Positions 11,690-24,121 of a stretch of DNA of 64,000 nucleotides are shown here, in pieces; the first letter of the stretch is position 1; each line of letters begins with the position of its first letter. This stretch comes from Aspidapion aeneum (Eukaryota > Arthropoda > Insecta > Coleoptera > Brentidae). The notes under the pieces are model-generated. The model made no database searches. It saw only the letters and a program-made list of their open reading frames with translations, and was not told the DNA's origin. Made by a program: the position numbers and the translations under genes. The DNA lies in NCBI GenBank assembly GCA_963576565.1, contig OY755039.1:131829140-131893139 (forward strand), in the 5' to 3' direction.

Positions 11690-11735
<46 letters not shown>

Positions 11736-12301
11736 GTGTCTGTCTGTATGTCTGTCTGTATGTCTGTCTGTAACGACCAACGCGCATAACTCAAAAACCG
11801 CTTGGCCGATTTTAATGAAATTTGGTACCTAGGCTCGGTCTTGGGTCGAGATGGCCCCATTTAAAAATGAACAAAATCCACCGAACACAAACCAAATAAA
11901 AGGTGGGGGTAGATTTCAAAAATTAGATTTTATGTGAAAATATGGCGTGTGTGATATCAAACGAAAGGTAATTGAGTCTGGAGTTAAACAAAATACATTT
12001 TAATTTATTTTAAAAAAAGAGTGGGGATATATTTCAAAAATTAGAGTTTAAGTGAAAATGTGGCGTGTGTGATATTAAACGAAAGATATTTGAGTCCGGA
12101 GTTTAACAAAATACTAGTTTTTGTTTTTTCTAAAAATTTGAGTTTAAGTCAAAACATGGCTTGTGTGGTATTAAACAAAAGGTAATTTAGTCTGGAGTTG
12201 AATTAAATATATTTCAGTTTTTAGTTATATTAGCTCACCCGTAAACTATAACTATAGTACCTAGTGTGAACTTAAGGGCCCATATATTGGCAGAGTATTT
12301 T
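11551..12301 (+). mobile_element. Microsatellite-bearing element, copy A (DINE-1/mini-me-like)
   Basis: The element begins with a hairpin whose stem is AGCTCACAC/GTGTGAGCT (11551-11586). A (CTGT)n tract with a few CTGTATGT units follows at about 11690-11772. Next comes a conserved block with ATGAAATTTGGTACC, then diverged subrepeats of roughly 100-125 bp containing GTGTGATATCAAACGAAAGG. It ends with AAGGGCCCATATATTGGCAG. There is no coding frame beyond the repeat artefact. A subterminal hairpin plus a (GTCY)n tract is the described layout of DINE-1/mini-me, which are Helentron-associated; this assignment is inference. The strand given is arbitrary. Confidence 0.75.
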
Positions 12302-13104
12302 AAATAACGGTGATAGATTAAAATTACTGCCTAAAAATTACACCAGTCACTCTGAGGACCGCAGCTTAATAATTGCAATTTTTTTAAATCAATCATTGAG
12401 TCCGGTAGAATGCTGATTTATATGCAGCAAGCAAAAAGATGTCCCCTTTTCAATGGCAAGTAAATGTATTTATACCAAACAGTTTAATAGTCCTTAATAA
12501 CGGTCTAGAGGCTTGAGAAGGAATGAGATGGTAAATTTTTCAGAAGTTTTTAATAATTGCCGAGAATGACAATGCATTTAGATTTTTGTTAAACTTAAAT
12601 AAAGTCCCGGGTTTAAGAAAGGAAGAATATAATTAGAATTTTTCCTATTATGCCTTATTGCAGATTTTCATTTTAAGGCTCATGGTAGAGAATTTAATTT
12701 GGGTTCGGATTTTAAAGGTTTAGCAAATTGTTTTTTTTTCAGAAACAGTAACGACGGGTCAAGGTGGCAAGGTAATAATTTTTTATGCGTGGGATGCCAA
12801 ACGATGAGGTAGGCCCTAAACCCATCAGCGTATACAAGGGAGGGAGAAGGCGCAGATGTAATTTAGGATCGAAATTTAGGATTGAAGAATTGGATTGTAC
12901 AAAAGTGAGTTGAAATTAAACCTTGTAATGATGCTAAATTACTAGAAGTGGAAAAGATGCGAAAGCAATAATTATATATCCTGCATTTTGTTTCTTTTTT
13001 TATTAAGATTAAAAATAAACGATTTTATAAAAAAATTACAGTAAAAAGTAAAAAATAACTTGATTTAAAGTCGTGGTGACAGGTTCATTAGTACCCATAA
13101 ATTT
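12302..13104. other. Spacer between copies A and B
   Basis: Copies A and B face each other, and this stretch is part of the spacer between them. I see no gene, no strong repeat and no RNA gene. Confidence 0.4.
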
Positions 13105-13715
13105 TAAGTTCGATATAAAATCGTGGAAAAAGGAGAAGTCACCGCGGGCCGATTCGCCGCGGGGACAATTAGCCGACGGCCGATTTGCCGCGGGATAATA
13201 TGCCGTGAGAATTTTTTGTTTTGTATGTAGAAAGATTTGTAACTGGTAAAAAAACTACTTAAAAATAAAAATTATTTTCAAGCATAATTTTGTCAAAAAT
13301 TTTTGTTTAAAAATTTGTTTTTTATAAATTAATTTCTTGAAAAACTTCTTATTGGAAAAGCATTTTTTCTCAAAAAAACATTTTTTTATAAAGTTTTTGT
13401 TAAATATTGGTGTCTAGACAGTGGTTTAGATATGTTTGCGATCAATTGACCACGGTTAGGTTTAACACAGATTTTGAGAGAAAATAAGTTACATTAACAT
13501 TAAAAAAAAAAATTAAACAAAAATTCTCACAGCGAATTGTTCCCGCGGCGAACCGGCCTGAGACGAATCGGCCAGCGGCGAATCGGCCAACTGCGAATCG
13601 GCCAGCGGCGCATCGGTCGCAGCAAATTGTCCCCTACTCAAAATTGTGGCACCTATACATCTCCTTTTGATGGGTATCTTTAATAATCGCACCACGATTT
13701 TATATCAAATTTAAA
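13105..13715. mobile_element. Foldback element with GGCCGATTCGCCGC subterminal repeats
   Basis: The outer ends GTTCGATATAAAATCGTGG (13109-13127) and CCACGATTTTATATCAAAT (from 13693) are inverted repeats. Further in, 13138-13215 and 13519-13650 form a second inverted pair built from a GC-rich word close to GGCCGATTCGCCGC, repeated several times per arm and flanked by CCGTGAGAATTTTT and AAAATTCTCACAGCG. The AT-rich centre has no frame. The minus-strand frame at 13513-13695 simply reads the GC-rich repeats. The superfamily is unknown. Confidence 0.65.
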
Positions 13716-13828
13716 TATATATATAATGTGTCATTCATGTTAAAACTAGACTGTTGTAAACAGAAATCTCTTAAATTATTTTTTACTTTTAGTGTAATTT
13801 TTGAATAAAATCGTTTAACTTTAAAAAA

Positions 13829-14398
13829 TACTCTGCCAATCTATGGGCATCTAAGCTCACACTGGATGCTATAGTTATAGTGTATCTAAGTGAAAGCTAA
13901 TATAACTAAAAACTGAAGTATATTTTGTTGAACTCCAGACTCAATTACCTTTCGTTTGATACCACACAAGCCATGTTTTGACTTAAACTCTAATTTTTCA
14001 AATCTACCCCCACCCTCTTTTTAAAAACTAAAATGTATTTTGCTTAACTCCAGACTCAATTACCTTTCGTTTGATATCATACACGCCATATTTCCACTTA
14101 AACACTAAATTTTGAAATTTACCCCCACCCTTTTTTTTAAATAAACTAAAATGTATTTTGTTTAACTCCAGACTCAATTACCTTTCGTTTGATATAACAC
14201 ACGCTATATTTTTACATAAACTCTAATTTTTGAAATCTACCCCCACCCTTTTATTTGGCTTGTGTTTGGTGGATTTTGTTCATTTTTAAATGGGACCATC
14301 TCGACCCAAAACCCAGCCTGGGTACCAAATTTCATTAAAATCGGGCAAGCCGTTTTTGAGTTATGTGCGTTGGTCGTTACAGACAGACATACAGACAC

Positions 14399-14441
<43 letters not shown>

Positions 14442-14523
14442 TACAGACAGACAGACAGACAGACAGACAGACGGCGCAACAAAAAAGTTTCAAACTTATC
14501 TGAAACGCAAAGATATATAAAAA
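13829..14523 (-). mobile_element. Microsatellite-bearing element, copy B (truncated)
   Basis: Reverse orientation to copy A. It starts with TACTCTGCCAATCTATGGGC, has three ATTACCTTTCGTTTGATA subrepeats, the GTTATGTGCGTTGGTCGTTA block and a (CAGA)n tract (about 14383-14471). It stops after AAAGATATATAAAAAAA, so the terminal hairpin is missing, and copy C follows at once. Confidence 0.75.
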
Positions 14524-15084
14524 AACTCTGCCAATATATGGGCCCCTAAGCTCACACTAGGTACTATAGTTATGTGAGCTAATATAACTAAAAACTGAAA
14601 TATATTTTATTCAACTCCACACTAAATTACCTTTTGTTTGATACCACACAAGCCATGTTTTGACTTAAACTCAAATTTTTGAAATCCACCCCCACCCTTA
14701 AAAAAAACAAAAACTAAAATGTATTTTGTTGAACTCCGGACTTAATTACCTTTCGTTTGATATCACACACGCCATATTTTCACTTAAACTCTAATTTTTG
14801 AAATATACCCCCACCCTTTTTTTTAAATAAATTAAAATGTATTTTGCTTAACTCCAGACTCAATTACCTTTCGTTTGATATCACACACGCCATATTTTCA
14901 CATAAACTCTAATTTTTGAAATCTATCCCCACCCTTTTATTTGGTTTGTGTTCGGCGGATTTTGTTCATTTTTAAATGGGACCATCTCGACCCAAGATCC
15001 AGCCCAGGTACCAAATTTCATTAAAATCGGCCAAGCGGTTTTTGAGTTATGCGCGTTGGTCGTTACAGACAGACATACAGACAC

Positions 15085-15123
<39 letters not shown>

Positions 15124-15124
15124 T

Positions 15125-15158
<34 letters not shown>

Positions 15159-15297
15159 GGCGCAACAAAAAAGTTTCAAAATCATCTGAAACGCAAAGAT
15201 ATATAAAAAATTTTGAAATCGGAGCAACTTTTTTTTTCTCCAAAAAATTAGGATCACCATAGCTCACACTACTATAGTATAGTATATGTGTGAGCTA
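14524..15297 (-). mobile_element. Microsatellite-bearing element, copy C (complete)
   Basis: Complete in reverse orientation, from CTCTGCCAATATATGGGCCC to the terminal hairpin with GTGTGAGCTA. It has (CAGA)n with CATA interruptions at about 15065-15159. It abuts copy B on the left and copy D on the right. The open frames here read the microsatellite and are not genes. Confidence 0.8.
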
Positions 15298-15298
15298 A

Positions 15299-16089
15299 TA
15301 CTCTGCCAATATATGGGCCCTTAAGCTCACATTAGGTATCCACTATAGTTATAGCGTACGTGTGAGCTGATATAACTAAAAACTAAAATAAATTTTATTC
15401 AACCCCAGACTAAATTACCTTTCGTTTGATACAAGCCATGTTTTGACTTAAACTCAAATTTTTGAAATCTACCCCCACCCTTAAAAAAACAAAAACTAAA
15501 ATATATTTTGTTTAACTCCGGACTCAATTACCTTTCGTTTGATATCACACACGCCATATTTTTACGTAAACTGTAATTTTTGAAATCTACCCCCACCCTT
15601 AAAAAAAACTAAAATATATTTTGTTTAACTCCAAACTCAATTACCTTTCGTTTGATATCACACACGCCATATTTTCACATAAACTCTAATTTTTAAAATC
15701 TCACCCATTTTATTTGGCTTGTGTTCGGTGGATTTTGTTCATTTTTAAATGGGACCATCTCGACCCAAGACCCAGCCTAGGTACCAAATTTCATTAAAAT
15801 CGGGCCAGCGGTTTTTGAGTTATGCGCGTTGGTCGTTACAGACAGACATACAGACATACAGACATACAGACATACAGACATACAGACATACAGACATACA
15901 GACATACAGACAGACAGACAGACAGACATACAGACAGACAGACAGACAGACGGCGCAACAAAAAAGTTTCAAAATCATCTGAAACGCCAAGATATATAAA
16001 GTTTTTTGAAATCGGAGCAACTTTTTTTTCTCGAAAAAATTAGGATCACCATAGCTCACACTACTATAGTATAGTATATGTGTGAGCTA
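15299..16089 (-). mobile_element. Microsatellite-bearing element, copy D (complete, CAGACATA tract)
   Basis: Starts within one base of the end of copy C. Its tract, about 15838-15952, is mostly CAGACATA octamers rather than CAGA tetramers, which is the same unit as the 3.4-kb array near 50 kb. It ends with the GTGTGAGCTA hairpin at 16089. Confidence 0.8.
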
Positions 16090-16643
16090 AAAATTAAAAA
16101 CTAGATAATTGTTATATCTTAAATAGGTAAACTAAAGAACGCTATGTTTTTAAAACTCAATTTATCAAAATCATCTGAATGTTTTAATAGTTATTATTAA
16201 CTAGAAAAGGTAGATTTTTGTAAAATGTTAAAAAAGAAAATCTGGGTAATTTTGTAATTAAACAACTGTTAATTAACACATTTATCCTACCGGTATAATA
16301 ATGGAACTAGACGTAAATTTGCGTTATATTTTCAGAAATGAAATTATAAAAAGTTTTAACGATATACAGGGTGTAAAGGGCATGCTCCCAATATATTAAT
16401 GGGTGATAGAGGAGGTCAAAATAAGAAAAAAGGGTTAAATAACTTGGGGGCCAACGCCCTTCCATTTTCATGATATAGATTTTTTAAAATTTTAGGGGTG
16501 GGGAAAAATGGTATTACCAAAAAATAAAATGTTTTTTCATAGGATGGCAAGTTGAGGAGTTACAGGCTGTCAAAATCTTCTCCAAAAATGGGTACCTAAA
16601 AAATTTAAAAAAAAATATTTTTGCTTATATAAACTATTAAAAA
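16090..16643. other. Non-coding stretch between copies D and E
   Basis: No gene seen. TACAGGGTGTAAAGGGCATG at about 16367 resembles other ACAGGGTGT-type repeat ends in this window. Confidence 0.4.
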
Positions 16644-17910
<1,267 letters not shown>

Positions 17911-17951
17911 AGACATCAGTGATATGATATTGTGCAAGGTCGTACCTAGGG

Positions 17952-19488
17952 GTAAATCAAGGGGGCACAGTGTGCCTGTATAGGTTACATAAAAATGGTT
18001 CAAAAAATAATTGCACATTTTGAATATGGACTCTTTCCTGACTTCAGAGCGATATTCATATAAATTCTAGCTGATCCTCTTCTAGAAAATTTTATCAATT
18101 TTTTGCCATTTTTCTAATTAGTCTAGGCGCTGGCTTCTATCACCCATAGGTGTATAAAAAAAAGTTTGGTCACGTGGTTGAACTCATGGTCTTTTGGCCG
18201 CCATCCTTGAAAATTTCCGCCAAATTGATAGATTTTTTTGTTTAAGCGTATCTCTCTACCCCGTTATCCGATTTTAATTTTTAAAGGCTTGTTGTACTCC
18301 TTTTTTAAAGGCAAATAAATTTTGTAATTACACATTTTTTAATAAATCAAGTAGTCTTTGAGATTTACCAAGATAATTAGTATTTCTGCTCGCAAAAGAA
18401 TTAAAATAATAACCATGCTCATTTTACTATAGCTAAATATTATTGACCTTTGTTTTTTTTTGGTACATAGAAGGCCCTTTCACAGAAAAGGATATAGACT
18501 TTATGTTTTTAAAGTTCGATGGATGGTAAGACTGCCTTAAATAGGGTGGTTTCTAAAACTGTTCAGAAGATTATACAAAAAGTGGATTTGCAGTGAAACG
18601 ATGCATCGTAGCGAAAAACGTTGAGAATAATTTTTATAGTACTTTTAATTCCGCTTCTTTTGATTTTCATATCTTTTACAATTAAAAAAAAATATCGATT
18701 TTGGAACGAAAACATGGAATTTTTACAAAATTGTATATTTTAGCTGGCTTGTACATCTAACTATCAAAGCTACGATGCTAAGTAATACATCAAAAGAAGC
18801 GAAATTAAAAGTACTATAAAAAACTAATTTTACCATTTTTCGCTAGGATGCATCGTTTTGCTGCAAATGGACTTTTCCTATAATATTGTGAACAATTTCA
18901 GAAACCACCCTCTTTAAGGCAGTCTTTAGGGGTACCATTCAACGAACTTTAAAAACATATAGTCAGTATCCTTTTCTGGATATGGAAGGTTTTCTTCTAT
19001 GTAACAAAAAAAAACAAATGCCAATATTATTGTAGCTACAATAAAATGAGCATGGGTATTATTTTAACTCTTTTGCGAGCGGAAATACTAATATTCTTGG
19101 TATATCTCAAAAACTACATAATTTATCAAACAATGTGTTATGATAAAATTTGTTTGCCTTTCAAAAAGGAGTAAAACAAGTTTTAAAAAAATTAAAATAG
19201 GACGACTGGGTAGGAAGATACGCTTAAACAAAAAATCGACCATGAGTTCGATCACGTGACCAAACTTTTTTATACTGCTATGGGTGCATAACAAAGGTCA
19301 CACGTGACAGGAGCCACCGCCTAGACTAACTAGAAAAATATCAAAAATTTCGAGAAGAGGATCAGCTAGGATTTATATGAATATGGCTCTGAAGTCAGGA
19401 AAGAGTCCATATTCAAAATGTCCAATTAGTTTTTGGAACCATTTTTATGTAACCTTTACTTCATTCAGGCACACTGTGGGGGATTGAT
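17952..19488. mobile_element. 1.5-kb imperfect palindrome (foldback element)
   Basis: The left arm (17952 to about 18680) is repeated in inverted orientation in the right arm (about 18786-19488). Paired landmarks include GGCACAGTGTGCCTG with CAGGCACACTGTGGGG, GAATATGGACTCTTTCCTGA with its complement near 19397, TTTGGTCACGTG with CACGTGACCAAA, and AAAAGTACTATAAAAA near the centre. Arms are roughly 700-730 bp and differ by scattered substitutions and small indels. No transposase frame is seen; the 68-codon minus-strand frame at 19088-19294 lies in the right arm and has no motif. Confidence 0.85.
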
Positions 19489-20077
19489 CTTCCCCAAAAT
19501 TGTCAGAAAGGTGTTTTAAAATAATTTTTTAACAAAATTGCAAAAAAGTCGGACTATACATAAATTTTTATTGAAAATGTTCAAGATACGGCCTTATTAT
19601 TATTATGTCTACCTAGAGACTAATAACATAACACATCAACAAAAATTGTGAGTTTAATGTGGCATTTATAAAAGTTTATAATAAAAAAAAGATTGTCTTG
19701 AAAAATTTGCCTGCATATTTTTTTAAAAATCATTTTTATATTTACCTAATGACTGTTTCTATTTTGAGCAACTTCAGCAAATTTCAAATTTTTGCTGTAT
19801 TATCGAAAGAAGTTATAACCAAAAAATTTTTAAAAATCGTCTTCTTTGTAGTTCTGTATCACGAAAAGGAAAGAGAAAAGTTTTGGCCTTCTTATAATAT
19901 ATGAACTTTTATTTTTATTTTGACTTCCTATATTACTTATTAAAATATTGTAAATAATACCATTTACAACCTGTATATTTTAAGTTATAAAAATTTTCCA
20001 AAAATCAAAAATTAAACTAAAAGATATTAAAATTTTGTGTCATTCTGAGAAACTTTAATTTTCTCACAAAATGTCGC
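19489..20077. other. Non-coding stretch
   Basis: AT-rich. The 81-codon frame at 19659-19904 is rich in Lys, Phe and Ile, as expected of random AT-rich DNA, and I do not call it a gene. Confidence 0.4.
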
Positions 20078-20589
20078 AATTGGGCCCAGTTTTGCAGAAA
20101 GCGACCAACCCACATAATAGTAAAATTAGAGCTAACGTTATTTTTCGATTTGTTTTGACCCATTCTTCATTTTGCATAAACGAACAAATGCTATCTTAGC
20201 GATTCAAGGTCAAAATCTACTATTAAAAGAACTACCTATTTATTAATCTTGAATTATTTTTCTGCATAAACAATCCAAACCACTTGGTCGACAAATATAA
20301 TGTTCTATTAACTATTGGCATATTCCGGAATGCATCAATCATTTCTGTTGTGCTGTTGATTGCAAAATTTCTGTTTTGCAGAAAGCATCAAAGCCCCAAA
20401 AATCCAATACCATACTTAAAAAAGCAAGTTTTTTGAAAAATACTTATTTTTTGTAAGTATTCAAACAAATGTAGCGGTTTATCAATATCTTGGCTAAAAC
20501 AATTAATTTATTTAAAAAATATATTTTCTAATTTTCTGCAAAATACACTTTGTGTGGGTTGGATGCTTTTTACAAAACTGTGTCCAATT
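20078..20589. mobile_element. 512-bp MITE, TTGGGCCCAGTTTTGCAGAA-type ends
   Basis: The left end (AATTGGGCCCAGTTTTGCAG) and the right end (reverse complement AATTGGACACAGTTTTGTAA) match over about 35 bp with several mismatches, through CCAACCCACA. An internal copy of the end motif (TTTTGCAGAAAGCATC) lies near 20375. No coding frame. Confidence 0.65.
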
Positions 20590-20724
20590 TTGTCTTGATC
20601 TTTTTAGAAACATTAGCATCAGTATTTACTAAAGGTCTATAAATTCCTTAAAACTCGGTCTAAATTTTGGTTAAAGGTTTAACTATTTTTTTTTCCTTGA
20701 GTCTAATAGTGTTTAATATTTGTA

Positions 20725-21208
20725 TATAGTTTTTGCAAAGTCAGTTCAACAAAGGTTAAAGCCGACCATCGGCATATCCTTTAAAGAAAGTGACATGGGC
20801 GGCGGTAGATATACTCATGAAAATTATTTCATTTAATTATGGCGTAAACCAAATAAATAAAAATAGATAATAAAACTTTCTATTCCTACACCTACAGAAA
20901 CGACACTGATTTATTTTCTAACTCTGCATACTGCCGACTAAAGGGTCCTGAAAAGCACACCCGAAAGCAATTAAAAGCGCATCTTAAAAAAATCTGCCAA
21001 TCAGGTGCCGTCTATCCACCTGTGCTGGGTCGGTCAGAAAACAAATATTTTGTGCTCGGACCGCCTTTTCTCTGTCGGTAGGGTTGAAATTATACCAGGA
21101 AGATTTTGTATGAATTTGGATAACTTTTGAAGGGCAGATTGAAGCAAAATTTCATGAAATCGATAGAACCCCGTATTAGGAGCATTTCAGGTGACTGCAA
21201 AAACTATA
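20725..21208 (+). mobile_element. MITE with TATAGTTTTTGCAAAGTCA ends, copy 1
   Basis: The left end TATAGTTTTTGCAAAGTCA is matched at the right by the complement of GTGACTGCAAAAACTATA. The body matches 60636-61107 closely (AAAGCCGACCATCGGCATAT, AACGACACTGATTTATTTTC, CGATAGAACCCCGTATTAGG). It has no coding frame. TA-rich flanks leave the superfamily open. Confidence 0.8.
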
Positions 21209-21419
21209 ATTGTTTATAAATACATTACCATATAGACCACCTTTTTTCTTTGTTACAATGTCATTATATCCGCACATAAAAAAGTAAATAAAAAGGATGT
21301 AAAAGGTTAACCAAACTTAATTTTTAAATCTCCTCTAGCGGCAAAAGTTTTTGAAAAACACATTTTGAAACTAAAAAATGTTCCAAGTTGAATGCATTTA
21401 CTTTCGCTTCTGGCTACCA

Positions 21420-22990
21420 ATTTGAAATTTTGCACCATGCTTGTGCTATACTAAGACACAAAAAAACACTTGGACACTCAATCAGAAAGATTGATTGGAT
21501 TTTCTGATACATCGTTGGAAAATACTAAAAATATTGTGTTAATAACTTTTTCGTTGAACATCCCTACCCTTGTAATGCCGCCATCGCTTACCACAGTGGC
21601 GATTCCCGTCGGTGGTCGAAGTCAAGTGCTGCAGACACTTATAGGATTTCCTGGGAAGTGTAAAATGTAATTTGGCCCTACCCCTTCATTCAGGCCCGTA
21701 ACCAGGCCAGATAAGGTTGGTCATCTTGTTAAGGCGAACTTTGTTACAAACTCCTTCAGTCGGTAGGCCTTTTTAAGGGACAAAAGGACCCGATAAAAAA
21801 AAGACCCGATCTGGGGTTCCAAAGCTTAGTGGCCTTAGTCGGCGAAAAAGTCACGGTTATCAAATGGAGAAAAAAAATGACATACGGTATGTTGTTATAC
21901 ATCATTGGAAATCTCTCCAAAAATTCTACAAATATATCCTAACAACTATTTTCTTGGATAGGTTTCCTCTTCTGGTGCCGCATGACGTCACAATTGTACA
22001 AAGGGATACTTTCATAGCTAGCCTATTAGCACACTTCAAGCAAAGCCATGATATTATATCAGCCTTGAAATCATTTTTTTGTAAATGTTTCAGAAACTAA
22101 AGCTCCTACGAAGTTTTTGGTTATAACACAAATTCTTAAGCAATATGTAGTCTACTATATTCCGGAAATCGCAAATTAAAACGCTGCTCCGTTAAAAAGT
22201 TCGCATTTTTAAAATGTTTTAATTATCAAAACACTGTCATTAGAATTACTGGATTTTGACGAAAATCTAATCAGATCGTTAGAGTGTCAAAGACTATTCT
22301 GCCTGAAAATTTTATGAAAATCGGTTTAGAAGCTATCGTGTTACGGACAGAAATAATATATACACACACACACAGACAGACATCACGGCGATATTGCTAA
22401 GATAGGTCAAAATACACCCAAATAACCGAGGGATGGCTCGATCGCTGATTTTTGTACACCAAAAGGAAATACCTACGGTATAATACCTACGGTAAAATAC
22501 CTTCAGTATTTCCTGGTATTTCCCAGTATTTCCTCAAATTTTAATGGTATTTCCTAGTATTTCCCAAGCAATGGTATTTCCTAGTATTTCCCCCCCTAGT
22601 ATTTTCAATGATATTTCCTAGTATATTTCCCAGTACTTCCCAAGTATTTCCTGGTATTTCCCCTAACCTGTAGACCAAAAGGAAATACCGAGCCACCCCT
22701 CGCAAATAACTAATTTTCAGCGTAATTTAAAAAAAAATTATCGTAAATAATATCTTCTCTACCTATTGCTACGCGGGCTAGGAAGGTAAAAATGGCAATA
22801 TCTCTGTTACAATTGACAATTCTGCACATGCTGCTGGAGCCATATTTGTTAAGTTTTCCAACGATGTATTACCTACAAAGTACACAAATGCCAGTAATGG
22901 AGATATTTTTATTTTTCTTATTACTTACCTTTGGCTCACGGCGTTTTTTAGTGTCTTAAGATATAGACAAGCATGGCGCAAAATTTCAAA
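21420..22990. mobile_element. Second microsatellite-bearing element (family 2) flanked by inverted segments
   Basis: The segment at 21422-21540, with AAATTTTGCACCATGCTTGT and CATCGTTGGAAAA, recurs inverted at about 22850-22990. Between them, 21990-22385 matches the reverse complement of 44735-45075 (TTAGCACACTTC, GATTTTGACGAAAATCTAATCA, ATCGTGTTACGGACAG). It ends in a short CA/CAGA tract near 22370, followed by the TATTTCC minisatellite. Several small frames inside (21470-21670, 21864-22100, 22925-23149) lie within repeats and show no motif. This looks like a mosaic of two or more insertions. Confidence 0.55.
22481..22680 (+). repeat. TATTTCCYRG minisatellite, copy 1
   Basis: About 10-bp degenerate units of the type GTATTTCCTA or GTATTTCCCA, interrupted by short insertions. 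Just beyond the array is CCTGTAGACCAAAAGGAAAT, which also follows the related array at 35040-35225. The shared flank shows that this is one dispersed element, not two independent slippage events. Confidence 0.8.
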
Positions 22991-23491
22991 CTGAAGCTTG
23001 AAGTAAAATATTTTGATGGAATTAAGCACTAAAACCACGGATCCTAGGTGATCCGTGCTAAAACCACGGACTTTTTTTTTAAAACTAATACCCTTAACGT
23101 TTAGTTTAAATAAAGAAGAAGTTTGCAAAGGTATAAACTGTATTTGCAAAAAATGCCAAAATTTACTAGCTTCATAATGTTTTAAATTATCATTTTTTCT
23201 CCGCGTAAATATATATTTTTATCATTTTGATATCTTCAAAAAGAAGGAAGGGTCAAAAAGAAATCATACATAATAAATTTTCGTGGCTTCAGCAAAAAAT
23301 GGAGGTTAAATACCTTTTGTTATGTTGCCGTTCGATAAATCCAAGAATAGAATAAAATATAAAAATTAATATCTTTAAAACTAAACATAGAATAAATATA
23401 TTTTGTTTCCTAGTATGAGAGAAAGACCTTCTCTCGTCGAGAGAACCATCTGTTCATATTGACCTATTATAGAGTTAAGCTGATATTTATG
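22991..23491. other. Non-coding stretch
   Basis: AT-rich and without recognisable gene or element ends. A short duplicated phrase about CCACGGA with GGATCCTAGGTGATCC lies near 23035. Confidence 0.4.
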
Positions 23492-23588
23492 TAGGGGAGA
23501 GCGGGGCAAGATGCCGATGTTAGAGATTAAAACTCCCTAGAAAGTACACAAACTAGGTTTTGACTAACAAACTCCGTTTAATTGTTAG

Positions 23589-23774
23589 CAGTGGCGTATA
23601 TATGGGGGGGCCTAGGGGCCCGGGCTCCCCACGAAGCTAAGATTTTTTTAGATATTTTCCACACATTTCATGAATACAAACATAAAATAACATAAAATAC
23701 GGCCTCATGGGGTCTCGGCCCCCCCCCCCGAAACTGTCTCGGCCCCCCGAAACTTTTTTCTATATACGCCACTG
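23589..23774. mobile_element. 186-bp MITE, CAGTGGCGTATATA ends
   Basis: CAGTGGCGTATATA at the left and TATATACGCCACTG at the right are perfect 14-bp inverted repeats. The ends are followed by long G or C runs, and the middle has TCATGAATACAAACATAAAA. The CAGTGGCG terminus recalls hAT-type MITEs, but I see no convincing 8-bp duplication. Confidence 0.8.
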
Positions 23775-23961
23775 ACAACATCCATGTCTTAAGCTTTTCG
23801 TTATCAGGAAGTCTCTTTGAATTTCGATTTCCAATTCTAATTTGAGATTTTGACCCTTGGAATAATTATTTTATCGCTTTTATGTACAAGATTAATACTA
23901 GTTTGTTCTATTCTAACACCGTCTATAATTTTTCAACTGGAGCGGTATCATATGTTTGCTG

Positions 23962-24121
23962 CAGTGGCGTATATAAGGGGGGGGGGGCCCGGCCCCCCCG
24001 AAGCTAAGTTTTTTTTGGATCCACATATTTCATGAATACAGACATAAAATAGCATAAAATACGGACTCATGGGGTCTCGCCCCCCCCCTCCCCAAGAGTG
24101 TTCGGGCTCCCCCCAAAAAAA
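23962..24121. mobile_element. CAGTGGCGTA MITE, second copy with degraded right end
   Basis: CAGTGGCGTATATAAGGGG opens this copy, and the body shares TTTCATGAATACAGACATAA and CATGGGGTCTCG with the copy at 23589-23774. The right terminus is lost in a C-rich run. Part of the same family, inverted, lies at 36983-37130. Confidence 0.7.
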
